Source: a bacterium
GTDB taxonomy: Bacteria > SZUA-182
Assembly (NCBI GenBank): GCA_003230635.1
Contig: QIFF01000260.1
Coordinates: 1-12,027 of the forward strand
Length of the DNA: 12,027 bases
Reading direction: 5' to 3'
Program-made: the position numbers and the translations under genes
Part shown: positions 1-7,700 of the stretch, piece by piece
Numbering within the stretch: the first letter of the stretch is position 1
How the letters are laid out: every line of letters begins with the position of its first letter
Notes under the pieces: model-generated
Told to the model about the DNA's origin: nothing
Database searches by the model: none
The model's input: only the letters and a program-made list of their open reading frames with translations

Positions 1-2
1 AC

Positions 3-266
3 ATCTGGGACAGCCTGGCCCCAAAGGGGAGCATGCTGCCCAGTCAAAATATCTATGGCTCAAGGGTACAATATGTTGTCCTTCAAAGCGGGCCGCAAAA
101 GCTGGGGCAGTGGGTCAATGAGCGGCGCAATGTTTATCAAGATCATAAAAGGCTTTTCGGCAAGGATCCCCCGGAGTTGCAGGGAATTATCTTGATGATT
201 GATGCTGATAACACCCACTCCAGCGCGGAGTGCTATTTTGATGATTTGGTCTTTCAAGAACGTTAA
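3..266 (+). CDS. DUF3047 domain protein, C-terminal part (5' end outside window)
   Basis: The gene enters from the left edge in the frame that begins at base 3 and stops at TAA 264-266, so only its last 87 residues are visible. The segment GSRVQYVVLQSG, then a QWVNERRNVYQD block, then an IDADNT motif shortly before the end match the C-terminus I know for DUF3047 proteins, which are periplasmic or secreted proteins of unknown function found widely in Proteobacteria. The ATG at base 33 is internal: the codons before it read IWDSLAPKGS in the same frame and fit the family. The 3' end overlaps the next gene by 26 bases, so the two are probably translationally coupled. No enzymatic role can be assigned. 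Confidence 0.75.
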   Translation: MWDSLAPKGSMLPSQNIYGSRVQYVVLQSGPQKLGQWVNERRNVYQDHKRLFGKDPPELQGIILMIDADNTHSSAECYFDDLVFQER

Positions 267-987
267 AGGCAAGCTGGCCTTGTTCCTCTGCCTGCTCTTG
301 CTGGGTTGTGCCCGCAAGGGGCCAGCCAAATACGGTCCGATTATTCAGTTTACCCGCGAGCATCTTGATTTGGGGCCGGTCAAGCAAGGGGAAACACCCC
401 AGGGGCAGTTCAGCTTGCAGAATATCGGGGACGAAACCTTGATCATCGAGGAAATCAAGCCCTCCTGCGGCTGTACCGCAACTATGATGGAGAGCAAGGA
501 AATCCTCCCCGGCAAAGAGGGCAAAATACAGGTCGTGGTGGATACTACCGGCAAGGAGCTGGATATAGAAAAGACTATTACCGTTACCTCCAATGACTCG
601 CTTCGTCCCGAAATCGTGCTGAGCGTTTCTTTAGTGGTGGAGCCTGGGATACATGCGGATTTTGACATGGGCGCCTCCTTATTTTCGCCCCGCTGCGCCT
701 CCTGTCATGCAGACAGCGGCAAGGATTTGCAGGGCAAAGCGCTTTATGAGGCCATTTGCTACCAGTGTCATGGCAAAAAGGGAGAGGGAAAAGCCGCCCC
801 CGCCCTAAACACAATCCAACATATAAAAAAAAGCGACGATTACCTCTACAACTGGATTGCCGAGGGACAACAGGGCAGCGCTATGGCCGCTTATAGCCGG
901 GAAAAGGGCGGCCCCTTAAGCCGGGAACAAATTAACTCGCTGGTCAAATTCCTGCGCCAGTTGCCTTCGCCAAAGAAGGAAAAGTAA
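241..987 (+). CDS. DUF1573 - cytochrome c lipoprotein
   Basis: A 248-residue protein. I take ATG 241 rather than an in-frame ATG at 199, because 241 puts a short basic N-terminus before a hydrophobic run and a lipobox (LLGC, Cys23), and a GGAG lies about 11 bases upstream. Residues ~35-135 form a DUF1573 domain (Ig-like fold) with its hallmark PSCGCT at 74-79. Residues ~145-245 form a cytochrome c domain with two heme motifs, CASCH at 152-156 and CYQCH at 173-177, and a candidate axial Met215 before GGPLSREQI. Two CXXCH motifs only 21 residues apart, with one obvious Met ligand, are odd for a class I domain. The first may bind heme with His or another ligand, or may not be loaded. I infer a lipid-anchored periplasmic electron carrier. 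The partner is unknown. It overlaps the DUF3047 gene and abuts the DUF2007 gene. Confidence 0.85.
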   Translation: MIWSFKNVKGKLALFLCLLLLGCARKGPAKYGPIIQFTREHLDLGPVKQGETPQGQFSLQNIGDETLIIEEIKPSCGCTATMMESKEILPGKEGKIQVVVDTTGKELDIEKTITVTSNDSLRPEIVLSVSLVVEPGIHADFDMGASLFSPRCASCHADSGKDLQGKALYEAICYQCHGKKGEGKAAPALNTIQHIKKSDDYLYNWIAEGQQGSAMAAYSREKGGPLSREQINSLVKFLRQLPSPKKEK

Positions 988-1260
988 ATGGGCACTTACA
1001 AGAGTGCGGTTGCTACAGCCTGGGTGGTGGTGATGGAAACCTCGCTGCAGGAAGAGGCTTACCTGGTGCAGGGTTTTCTGGAAAATAACGGCATTCCCTG
1101 TGTAATTGAAGACCTCAAATTTCACGAGATGCCGGTAAATTTCGGCCCCATGAGCAAGCTGCGCCTGCTGGTGCCAAAGGAAAGGCTGCAAGAGGGGAAA
1201 GACCTGATTGCGGAGAGGGATAACAGTGCTGAGGGGCAAGTGCTGAGGGCTGAGGACTGA
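988..1260 (+). CDS. DUF2007 domain protein
   Basis: A 90-residue cytoplasmic protein starting at the base after the previous stop (TAA-ATG), with GAAGGA just upstream. The core EEAYLVQGFLENNGIPCVIED and a later LLVPKERLQEGKDLI are typical of DUF2007, a small GlnB-like alpha/beta fold described as a putative signal-transducing protein; no reaction is known. The first ~12 residues are longer than usual for the family, so a start nearer ATG 1033 is possible but lacks a clear ribosome site. The last ~11 residues (from about SAEGQVLRAED) are encoded by the TGAG-rich repeat described separately and are probably not part of the ancestral protein. Confidence 0.8.
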   Translation: MGTYKSAVATAWVVVMETSLQEEAYLVQGFLENNGIPCVIEDLKFHEMPVNFGPMSKLRLLVPKERLQEGKDLIAERDNSAEGQVLRAED

Positions 1261-1298
1261 GTAAAACACTCAGCCCTCATAGCTCATCGCTCAGTCCT
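1225..1298. repeat. TGAG-rich inverted repeat supplying both convergent stop codons
   Basis: The plus strand carries a run of related units (GTGCTGAGG, GTGCTGAGGG, CTGAGGACTGAG). Two perfect inverted pairs are visible: TGAGGGCTGAG 1244-1254 with CTCAGCCCTCA 1269-1279 (11 bp), and AGGACTGAG 1253-1261 with CTCAGTCCT 1290-1298 (9 bp). The second pair holds the TGA of the DUF2007 gene (1258-1260) and the TGA of the minus-strand bioC gene (1291-1293), so both proteins end in Asp-stop from the same sequence. It could act as a bidirectional terminator, although no long T-tract follows on the plus side. Confidence 0.75.
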
Positions 1299-2118
1299 GT
1301 TTTTGTGCCCGTACCCAGACAATTTCATAGGTTGCCCAGATCCCCTCGGGGTGGGGGTAACTTTGGCAATAAAGCTGTTCCATCTGCCGGAGAATTCCAC
1401 GCGAGGCCAGGCCCTGGGGACGCTCCCGCGAGGCGTTGGTGGCTCCGATTCCGCGCAGGGTGCGCAAAAGGTGGTTGGGGGAGGGATAAACCTTGCGCCG
1501 TAATTGGCTGCTTACCGAGACCTGGGCAAAACCAGCTTGCTGAAGCAGCTCCTCCCACTGGCGGGGGGAAGGGAATTCCTGAAGATAATTCGGCCAATTC
1601 CCCTTGAGGGCCAGATGAGCCTGCCCGAAGGAATCTCTTAATTCCTGGAGGCTGGCCGGCCCCAGGGTGGCGAGACATAGTTGCCCGTTCGTCTTAAGCA
1701 CCCGATAGGCTTCGGCAATGGCCTGCTTAAGCTGGTTGAGCCACTGGTATGTAAGGCTGGAAATCACCAGTTCAAAGCAAGCACTGCGATAGGGAAGATT
1801 TTCAGCATCAGCCGCATTCAGGTGAAGGCCGGGCAATCCCTTTTGTCCGACCACGGCCAGCATGCCAAGAGCCAGATCGCAGCCGAATATTTGGGTGAAA
1901 GGCATCCGGCGCCGCAACTGCCGGGCCAGATAGCCGGTACCCACTCCCACTTCCAGCACTTGGGTGGGAGGAGAGGGCAGCGGTTGAGCAAGCAAGCGGG
2001 CGACTAATTCTTGGGCGATTTCCTTCTGAAGTTGGGCGTTATTTTCATAACCCTGGGCGCAACGGGAAAATGCCCTTTGAACCCGTTTTTTTTCTATGCT
2101 GTTCGTAATAGTAATCAT
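1291..2118 (-). CDS. bioC: Malonyl-ACP O-methyltransferase (BioC-like)
   Basis: A 275-residue class I SAM-dependent methyltransferase. BioC methylates the free carboxyl of malonyl-ACP so that fatty acid synthesis can build the pimeloyl chain of biotin. Visible features: the N-terminal BioC-type helix around residues 13-40 (RAFSRCAQGYENNAQLQKEI), SAM motif I VLEVGVGTG at 54-62, acidic D81 at the end of strand 2, D104 in the AADAENLP motif II, and SSLTYQW at 120-126, where BioC proteins keep a Trp. Length is usual for the family. No other biotin gene is in the window, so a generic small-molecule methyltransferase cannot be excluded. ATG 2118 has only a weak ribosome site. The start lies 19 bases from the divergent TPR gene, so its promoter must lie inside that gene. 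The last codons fall in the TGAG repeat. Confidence 0.8.
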   Translation of the reverse strand: MITITNSIEKKRVQRAFSRCAQGYENNAQLQKEIAQELVARLLAQPLPSPPTQVLEVGVGTGYLARQLRRRMPFTQIFGCDLALGMLAVVGQKGLPGLHLNAADAENLPYRSACFELVISSLTYQWLNQLKQAIAEAYRVLKTNGQLCLATLGPASLQELRDSFGQAHLALKGNWPNYLQEFPSPRQWEELLQQAGFAQVSVSSQLRRKVYPSPNHLLRTLRGIGATNASRERPQGLASRGILRQMEQLYCQSYPHPEGIWATYEIVWVRAQKQD

Positions 2119-2137
2119 ATTTGCCGGGAGAAATTAA

Positions 2138-2905
2138 ATGTCAGCCAAAAAGAAGATTACCAGAAAACAATTGCTAAAGCAACCGGATGAGTTTATCACC
2201 CTCTCAACTAAGATAGGTGACTTCATCCGTGAGCAAGGGCGACTGGTTGCGCTTGGTCTGGGGGGAGTTGTGGGGGTACTGCTGCTAGGGGGACTTTTTT
2301 ATTTTTATCAGGGACATAATCGGGAGCAGGCCAATCTCCTGGAGGCTGCCGCCTACAACGCCTATCACGGGCAGGTTATTGGCGCAGCGGAAGCCCCGCT
2401 AAGCTCTGCCCGCGCATCGGTTTTTACCAGCAATGAAGAGCGCTATAGAACCGCCCAGGCCAAGTATCAGGAGTTGCTGAGCCAATACCCGGATACCCCC
2501 AATGCCCGGCGGGCGCAGCTTTATCTTGGGAACTGCGCCTATTACCTGGGGGAATACCAACAGGCGCAAAGGGCTTATCAGGAATTCTTGCAAGAGACCC
2601 CCCAGGATAATATCTGGTATCAGCAAGTCCTGCACAGCTTGGCTTACGCCCAGGAAGAGGCCGGGGAATACCTGAAAGCAGCCCAGACCTACCGGCGGGT
2701 AATTGACTTGGCTCCCGGACAAAGCAAGCCCATCATTTACTTAGATCTGGCTCGCACCTACGAACAAGCCAAATCCTGGCAGCAGGCGGAGCAAGCCTAT
2801 GAAAGCATGCTGAATTTCGCCAGTACCCCCGGGCAGAAAAAGATGCTTGAGGACAGACTGCGCCAACTGCGGGTGAGGGTGAAGGGCACCCGCTTTCAGG
2901 AATAA
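2138..2905 (+). CDS. Membrane-anchored TPR protein
   Basis: A 255-residue protein with a basic cytoplasmic N-terminus (AKKKITRKQLLKQPDEF), a single membrane helix at about 36-57 (LVALGLGGVVGVLLLGGLFYFY) and a soluble part exported to the periplasm. From about residue 105 to 240 there are roughly four helix-turn-helix units with TPR spacing (AQAKYQELLSQYPDTP, AQRAYQEFLQETP, AAQTYRRVIDLAP, AEQAYESMLNFAS). The layout resembles YfgM-type anchored TPR proteins, and the KQLLKQPDEF stretch recalls deltaproteobacterial homologues. It is probably a scaffold for envelope protein assembly; the partner is unknown. GGGAG at 2125-2129 serves ATG 2138. No clear terminator follows. A 5-bp TTTCC/GGAAA stem at 2906-2921 is too weak to call. 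Confidence 0.8.
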   Translation: MSAKKKITRKQLLKQPDEFITLSTKIGDFIREQGRLVALGLGGVVGVLLLGGLFYFYQGHNREQANLLEAAAYNAYHGQVIGAAEAPLSSARASVFTSNEERYRTAQAKYQELLSQYPDTPNARRAQLYLGNCAYYLGEYQQAQRAYQEFLQETPQDNIWYQQVLHSLAYAQEEAGEYLKAAQTYRRVIDLAPGQSKPIIYLDLARTYEQAKSWQQAEQAYESMLNFASTPGQKKMLEDRLRQLRVRVKGTRFQE

Positions 2906-3089
2906 TTTCCCGAACAGGAAATGATTACCGAAACCCCAGCGAACCGCCTGCTGACCCCAGCCGGGTACTCCCAACCGATAAGATTCCACGCTTGGCCTAA
3001 TATCTAATCTTTACAACCAGTTAATCCCTCCTGTGTTCAACCCGTTCCTTTTTCCCAACCCTTTGAGCTAAAAACAGTTTCCAGTTGTA

Positions 3090-3106
3090 TTGGTATGTAG
3101 ATTGCA
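3090..3106 (+). promoter_or_regulatory. Candidate sigma-54 (-24/-12) promoter of the pilin cluster
   Basis: TTGGTATGTAGATTGCA has the GG at 3092-3093 and GC at 3104-3105 separated by exactly 10 bases, with TTGG, the A and G of the -24 block and TTGCA matching the RpoN consensus. Transcription would begin near 3117, leaving about 46 bases of leader before the pilin ATG at 3163. Sigma-54 control of pilin genes through PilS/PilR-type activators is established in Pseudomonas and Geobacter. A perfect 9-bp inverted pair (AGTTTCCAG 3076-3084, CTGGAAACT 3134-3142) brackets the promoter. The rest of the 2906-3162 gap shows no gene. Confidence 0.7.
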
Positions 3107-3162
3107 TGTATTCAAAGATAAGGGTTTCTTTGTCTGGAAACTCAAGGAGGCGAAGTCTGCCC

Positions 3163-3660
3163 ATGGAAAGCGGAGAAAAGGGATTCACTCTAATTGAGCT
3201 AATAATTTCCCTGGTGATTGTGGGGATTCTGGCTGCCGTAGCTTATCCGAGCTACACCCGCTTCCTAACCGATGCCAAGGCTACGGAGGCCCAGGGGGTG
3301 ATTGGGGCAATGGTAGCAGCCATGAAGGTTGCCCGCCAGGGCACAGCTGACAACAGTTTTGCCCAAATTGTTCTTGATCCCGTAGCAGTCACCTGGGTGG
3401 ATATAACGACGGATGTAACTGGGGATGTAGATGGAATTTACCTCATCGGCACGGTTCAGGTAGATACCGGCGAGGGTGATTCCTTTCGCTATAGAATTAA
3501 TGATACCCGGACAGTAACCACTTTTGCAATAATGGCTGAAGGAAGAAATAATGACGATGATGGTTTGGTCGGTAATGATGACTGGTTGGTTTACAGCTAT
3601 GATGCTACGGCTGATCCCCGGGCAACCTGGACGGCGGGAGGCGGCCTGACTGCTCCCTGA
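3163..3660 (+). CDS. Type IV pilin (PilA/PilE-like)
   Basis: A 165-residue prepilin. I choose ATG 3163 because AAGGAGG lies at 3144-3150 and it gives a short leader MESGEKG cut before FTLIEL. The prepilin peptidase site with Phe+1 and Glu+5 is textbook. An upstream in-frame ATG at 3085 would lie on top of the sigma-54 promoter and give a 33-residue leader. Residues 8-30 are the hydrophobic assembly helix. There is no cysteine, so the usual C-terminal disulfide loop is absent. An acidic turn NNDDDGLVGNDDW at 129-141 resembles the calcium-binding loops that replace the disulfide in GspG-type pseudopilins; metal binding is inferred. As first gene behind the promoter it could be the major pilin or a FimU-like minor pilin. 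The TGA overlaps the ribosome site of the next gene. Confidence 0.85.
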   Translation: MESGEKGFTLIELIISLVIVGILAAVAYPSYTRFLTDAKATEAQGVIGAMVAAMKVARQGTADNSFAQIVLDPVAVTWVDITTDVTGDVDGIYLIGTVQVDTGEGDSFRYRINDTRTVTTFAIMAEGRNNDDDGLVGNDDWLVYSYDATADPRATWTAGGGLTAP

Positions 3661-3671
3661 GGAACAAACAG

Positions 3672-4202
3672 ATGACAGGCAAGAACAAAAAAAATGCAGC
3701 CGCAACCTTTAGGTTGCGTGCCTTTTCGCAGGCTAAAGCCTGCGGCTACCTGAACAGCGAAAAGGGCATGGGCCTGATTGAGGTGCTGATTGCCGGGGTA
3801 ATTTTTGTATTTGTCCTGATTTCCTTTGGCTATATGTTTGCTGTTGGACAGGGCTTGAGCGGGGGCGGGGGAGATAGAAGGTTTGCCTTGGCCTACTCTC
3901 AAGAGAGTATGGAAGAGCTTGAGGCGCTGGGATTTAATGCGGTAGAGGATGATCTTACCAATGACGCACTCGGCTATGGGTGGACTTACGATGGGGGCAG
4001 CTTGGAGTGGAGCGGAACCGATGCGGGAGTACCTGCTTCTCATCAGCGGCAAATCACGGTGGCCTATGTAGATGATAGCGATTACGACACCATAGTAGCC
4101 AGTTCCAATTTATTACGCATTACGGTTCGTGTTTTCCCCAGCGGCACCCTGTCGGTGGGTTTTGCTGATGTAATTTTGATGACGGTGGTAGGCAAACCAT
4201 GA
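3672..4202 (+). CDS. PilV-like minor pilin with repeat-derived leader
   Basis: A 176-residue prepilin with cleavage site EKG/MGLIEVLIA at residues 30-41 (Glu+5 is Glu37), a hydrophobic helix, then SQESMEELEALGF, which is typical of PilV-family minor pilins. Minor pilins prime pilus assembly at the inner membrane. ATG 3672 is preceded by TGAGGA at 3658-3663. The leader is 32 residues, against 7-17 in the neighbours. Residues 9-26 are encoded exactly by a 54-base double-hairpin repeat. Just after the repeat, YLNSEKG/MGLIE closely matches YLNNEQG/VGLIE at the start of the next gene, so the insertion appears to sit inside an ancestral leader like MTGKNKKN-(L)NSEKG. The rest is intact, so the gene may be functional. 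It overlaps the PilW-like gene by 4 bases. Confidence 0.82.
   Translation: MTGKNKKNAAATFRLRAFSQAKACGYLNSEKGMGLIEVLIAGVIFVFVLISFGYMFAVGQGLSGGGGDRRFALAYSQESMEELEALGFNAVEDDLTNDALGYGWTYDGGSLEWSGTDAGVPASHQRQITVAYVDDSDYDTIVASSNLLRITVRVFPSGTLSVGFADVILMTVVGKP
3696..3749 (-). repeat. Double-hairpin repeat, copy 1 (inside prepilin leader)
   Basis: Two perfect hairpins, CGCAACCT-TT-AGGTTGCG at 3701-3718 and CGCAGGCT-AA-AGCCTGCG at 3727-3744, are enclosed by outer arms AGCCGCA 3698-3704 and TGCGGCT 3741-3747. The linker CGTGCCTTTT (3717-3726) is AAAAGGCACG on the minus strand, matching the core of the other copies. The element begins and ends on codon boundaries of the PilV-like gene and encodes 18 residues (AAATFRLRAFSQAKACGY). 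Confidence 0.85.
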
Positions 4203-4690
4203 ATAGGTATCTGAACAACGAACAAGGGGTGGGCCTGATTGAATTGCTGGTCTCTATCTTGATCATGGCCGGGGTAGTGGCGGCAATTATGGTCGCTTAC
4301 AGCAGCCTGCCGGCGCAATCCAGCCAGGGCAGCGCCCTGCTGCTGCTCCAGCAGGAGAGCAGCTTGGCTCTGGAGGATATGTCCGAGGCGATTCGGGGAG
4401 CAGCGGCTGGCGCTCTCAATGTTGATGAAGCTAATGATGTGCTTACAGCCGACGGGGTAATTTATCAGGTCAATAACGAGCTTTTAGTTAAAGACGCAGA
4501 AACCCTTTTAGGCGATTACACCTTTGAGGGTTTTGGCATGCGGGTGGAGAGTTTAACTTTTACTGATAATTATGGCACTGTGAACACAATTACAATAGAT
4601 TTAGTTGTGCGGGTAACAAGTTTAGCCACGGGAAATGACCTGAACAGGTTGCAGTTTACCACTCAGGTCTATCCCCGCAACAGAACTTAA
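4199..4690 (+). CDS. PilW-like minor pilin
   Basis: A 163-residue prepilin starting in an ATGA overlap with the previous stop. The leader MNRYLNNEQG is cut before VGLIELLVSILIMAG (Glu+5 present). The mature part continues LLLQQESSLALEDMSEAIRGAA, the pattern of PilW/GspJ-like minor pilins, in which a helix of this kind precedes a beta-rich C-terminal domain. It is shorter than most PilW proteins and has no cysteine. Tight coupling to the PilV-like gene and position before the PilX-like gene follow the usual V-W-X order of minor pilin operons. The product would join the priming complex at the pilus tip. The 36-base gap after it contains AAGGAGG for the next gene and no terminator. Confidence 0.78.
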   Translation: MNRYLNNEQGVGLIELLVSILIMAGVVAAIMVAYSSLPAQSSQGSALLLLQQESSLALEDMSEAIRGAAAGALNVDEANDVLTADGVIYQVNNELLVKDAETLLGDYTFEGFGMRVESLTFTDNYGTVNTITIDLVVRVTSLATGNDLNRLQFTTQVYPRNRT

Positions 4691-4726
4691 CACAAGCAAG
4701 GCCTTAAGAAAAAGGAGGTAGTTAAA

Positions 4727-7700
4727 ATGTGTAAATTTATTCAAAGGCTCAGAGGGCATCTGGGCAATAACAAGGGAATCGCCCTGGTAAGCGTGCTGGT
4801 GGTCAGCACCGTGCTGGCCCTGGTGGGCAGTTCCTATTTATCCACCAGCACCCATGAGGCCGGGCTGATAAACCAGCAGGTGAGCAACGCCCAGCTTCTC
4901 TACGCCGCTGATGCGGGGGTGGCCATGGGCAAGCGGACAGTGAGCGAGGCAATTGCTCCATGCGCGACAGCCAGCCTGGAGGATGGACAGGTTTATACCT
5001 ACGGCAATCAGCTCACTCTTCCCGGCCAGAGTGAATCCGTTCAGTTTGTGGTGCAGGTTTCTCCATCCGGCAGTGGGTATAACCTGACCTCAACCGCTGA
5101 GTTCAAGGGTGTCCAAAAGCAGCTTTCGGCTACTTTAAGTAAAAGTGACACCAGCTTTCCTTTGTATAATTATGGGATTTATGCCAAAGAGGTGATTTAT
5201 GGTGACGAGGATGCGGGGGATAGCGGACGGGTGGTCAAGATATATCGGCGCTTAGCGCCGCGCAGGTGGGGGTTATGGTTTCCGCGCCGGCGGGCCATGG
5301 TACGTCTCAAACAAACCTGTCTGGAGGGTGGCTGCCACAACAACTACTATACGCGCCGCGCCCGCCATTACTACGGCTCCACCGGCTACTGGAAGCCCAG
5401 GAAAATGAGATCCACCGGGTTGACGGAAACGGTGCTTACCGACAATCACGCCGATTTTAAGTGGCGTGAAGAGATTAGCGGGGTTGGTAAGTTTAACCTG
5501 GCCGCAACAGGCTGGCAACTGGTGCCCAATGTGAAGCAGCCCGACAATGCTTACCCCATCCAGAGCTTCACCCGGCATAAAATTACTACCGTTTCCGGTG
5601 CCATGCTGGCTGACGGGGCCAGTGTAGGAGACCGCTACCGCATAGAGTTCGTGCTGCCTGACAGTGACCCGGAGGTGAAATTCTACACCTATGACTCCAG
5701 CAATCAGAACACCCCCATAACCTCGGTGGATAAGGCGGCGGTAGTTAAAGAGGGTGATTTAGGCTTGCCGATTCTAAGCGGCAACGGCTTTAGCGGGGAT
5801 GCTTTTATCAGCGAACCGGTGGTGCCCACTTCTAATGTTGCTACAACTGCAACTTGTAGCGGTGCTGTTGATGATGACCAGGACTGCGCCGATGGTGGGG
5901 AACTGGGTGTAAATTACATCTGTCAGATCAAAAAGGCCATGCGCAAGCACAGAGGGGCAAGAACCATCCTGAGAGTACTCCAGGGTGCCGCAAGAAGGGT
6001 CTATAAATTCAGGGGAAATACATTATCTGCTACCAAAAACACCCTGATCGGCAAATGGAACAGGGTAAAGCTTGAGGGCAACAGCACCCTCGTATTCCCT
6101 AGTGATGATGGCAGCGTTCGTGGACTGACCCTGGCCCCCAATGCCGAGTTGGAGATCAGCGGGAACCCTGCGGTCATCAAGATTAATGGGCATTTGCATC
6201 TTGGCTTCAACTCCAAGCTGATCATCAATGGGGATGCTTATATTGTTATTGCGGGGCACCTGCGGATAGACCGGAGAGCGATTCTACAAGTCAATAAAAC
6301 TACGGGCACCAACGGCAACCTGACCATCGTTTCCACCCAGTCCAATGTTAAATATGACAGTTATGGTCAACCCGAAGGCTGTGTGCATGTTCCTCCTGAT
6401 CCATCCAAGGCTGGACAAGACTGGGTGGACAGCGACCCGGCCATTTTCCTGGCCGGCAGCAAGTGGGCGAGTAAGGGCGGCAGCCTGGTAACGGACGGCG
6501 ACCTGGTAGTCTATAACCCGGAGGGTGATATGGTAATCAAGCGCCGCGGGCAGTTAAGTGTCGGCGGAAACGCTACCTTTAACCTGAATAACTTCATTGT
6601 CAAGCGTAAGGGATTAGGCAACCGGCACCGTAACCACTCCCTTCCCCTTGGTATGCAAAGGGTGGATGCTGCAATAGCGGGTTCAACTGCCACCTTGATG
6701 ACCAAGTGTGACAAGCACATTCCCCATACCCATTTTAAGCCCACCGATGGCGATGACGATGATGAGGACAGGGATGTGGATGATGAGGGGAATACCGGCA
6801 AGCTGGCTAAGAGGGCACAGTATTGCAAGGGGCACCACTTCGCGGCCGCGGTTACCAAGAACCGCTCCTGCAAGGGTAATGCGGTCTGCCATGCCGGCGG
6901 CGGGGTCGGGCGTTGGGCCAAACTCTGGAAGCCGCGCCATCCCGCTGCTTTCCTCAATTACCTGGGGGTAAGCGATTACTTTGAAGTGGATATCGCCGGG
7001 GAAACCATCCTGGCTACCCACGGCGGCACCTATCTCTACCACGGGAATCTCAGGTTCGGGGATGCAACTGCTGCACCGCCCGCCACCCTGGCTTCCTACG
7101 GGAATATCCATATCCGCCGCTCCAATGTGCTCTTCAACGGTAATGCGGATATTGACGCCGGAGACGGCAGCCTGGGAACAAACAATGAGCCGGAAGACAG
7201 CTTCATCATGTTCACCGGGAAATATGCAGCGGTCAAATTCGCCGGCAAGGCCATGATTGAGCACAATGGGGCCTACATGGACCTCAGCCGCTCCAAGCTG
7301 GCCGTAGGTGATGAGAAGGTGGAGATTTACGGCAACCGGGTAATCAACCTCGGCGGCCACCGCGGCCTGCTCAATGTCATCAAACTCAGCAAAATCAGCA
7401 ATTGGGCGAGCTGGAGGGATTTCAAATTTGACTACACCAAGTATCTGGCTGACCAGATGCGCCTCAAGGACACCTCCAAGCTGCTGATTTACAATACCGG
7501 CAGCACTGAGGACGGGGCGCGCACCTTGACCAGGCGTACCTTCTTCGGGCAGATTTATTCGCCCTGTGCCGAGGTGGAGATTGCCGATTTACCCCAGGCG
7601 CTGGAGGACAGGATTCCCTCCTATTTCTGGGGGGCAATCGCTACCAACCAGACGGTAACCCTGCACAAGCAGCTTAAATTCTACTATGACCTGGCGCTTG

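Noticed and set aside
199..240. Earlier start for the DUF1573-cytochrome gene
   Set aside because: It would put 14 residues in front of the signal sequence; ATG 241 has a GGAG upstream and gives a standard lipoprotein signal.
3085..3162. Upstream in-frame ATG giving the first pilin 26 extra residues
   Set aside because: It lies over the sigma-54 promoter match and upstream of the predicted transcription start, has no ribosome site, and ATG 3163 has AAGGAGG and a normal 7-residue leader.
5165..5170. TATAAT within the giant pilin gene
   Set aside because: It is inside a continuous coding region and has no matching -35 at the right distance.
5246..5260. Palindrome CGGCGCT-T-AGCGCCG inside the giant pilin gene
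   Set aside because: It resembles one repeat hairpin, but no linker core, second hairpin or outer arms follow, and it may just reflect Arg-rich coding.
6683..7360. Long minus-strand open frame opposite the giant pilin gene (225 codons)
   Set aside because: It is antisense to a gene with clear domains, has no ribosome site that I can see, and its product resembles no family I know.
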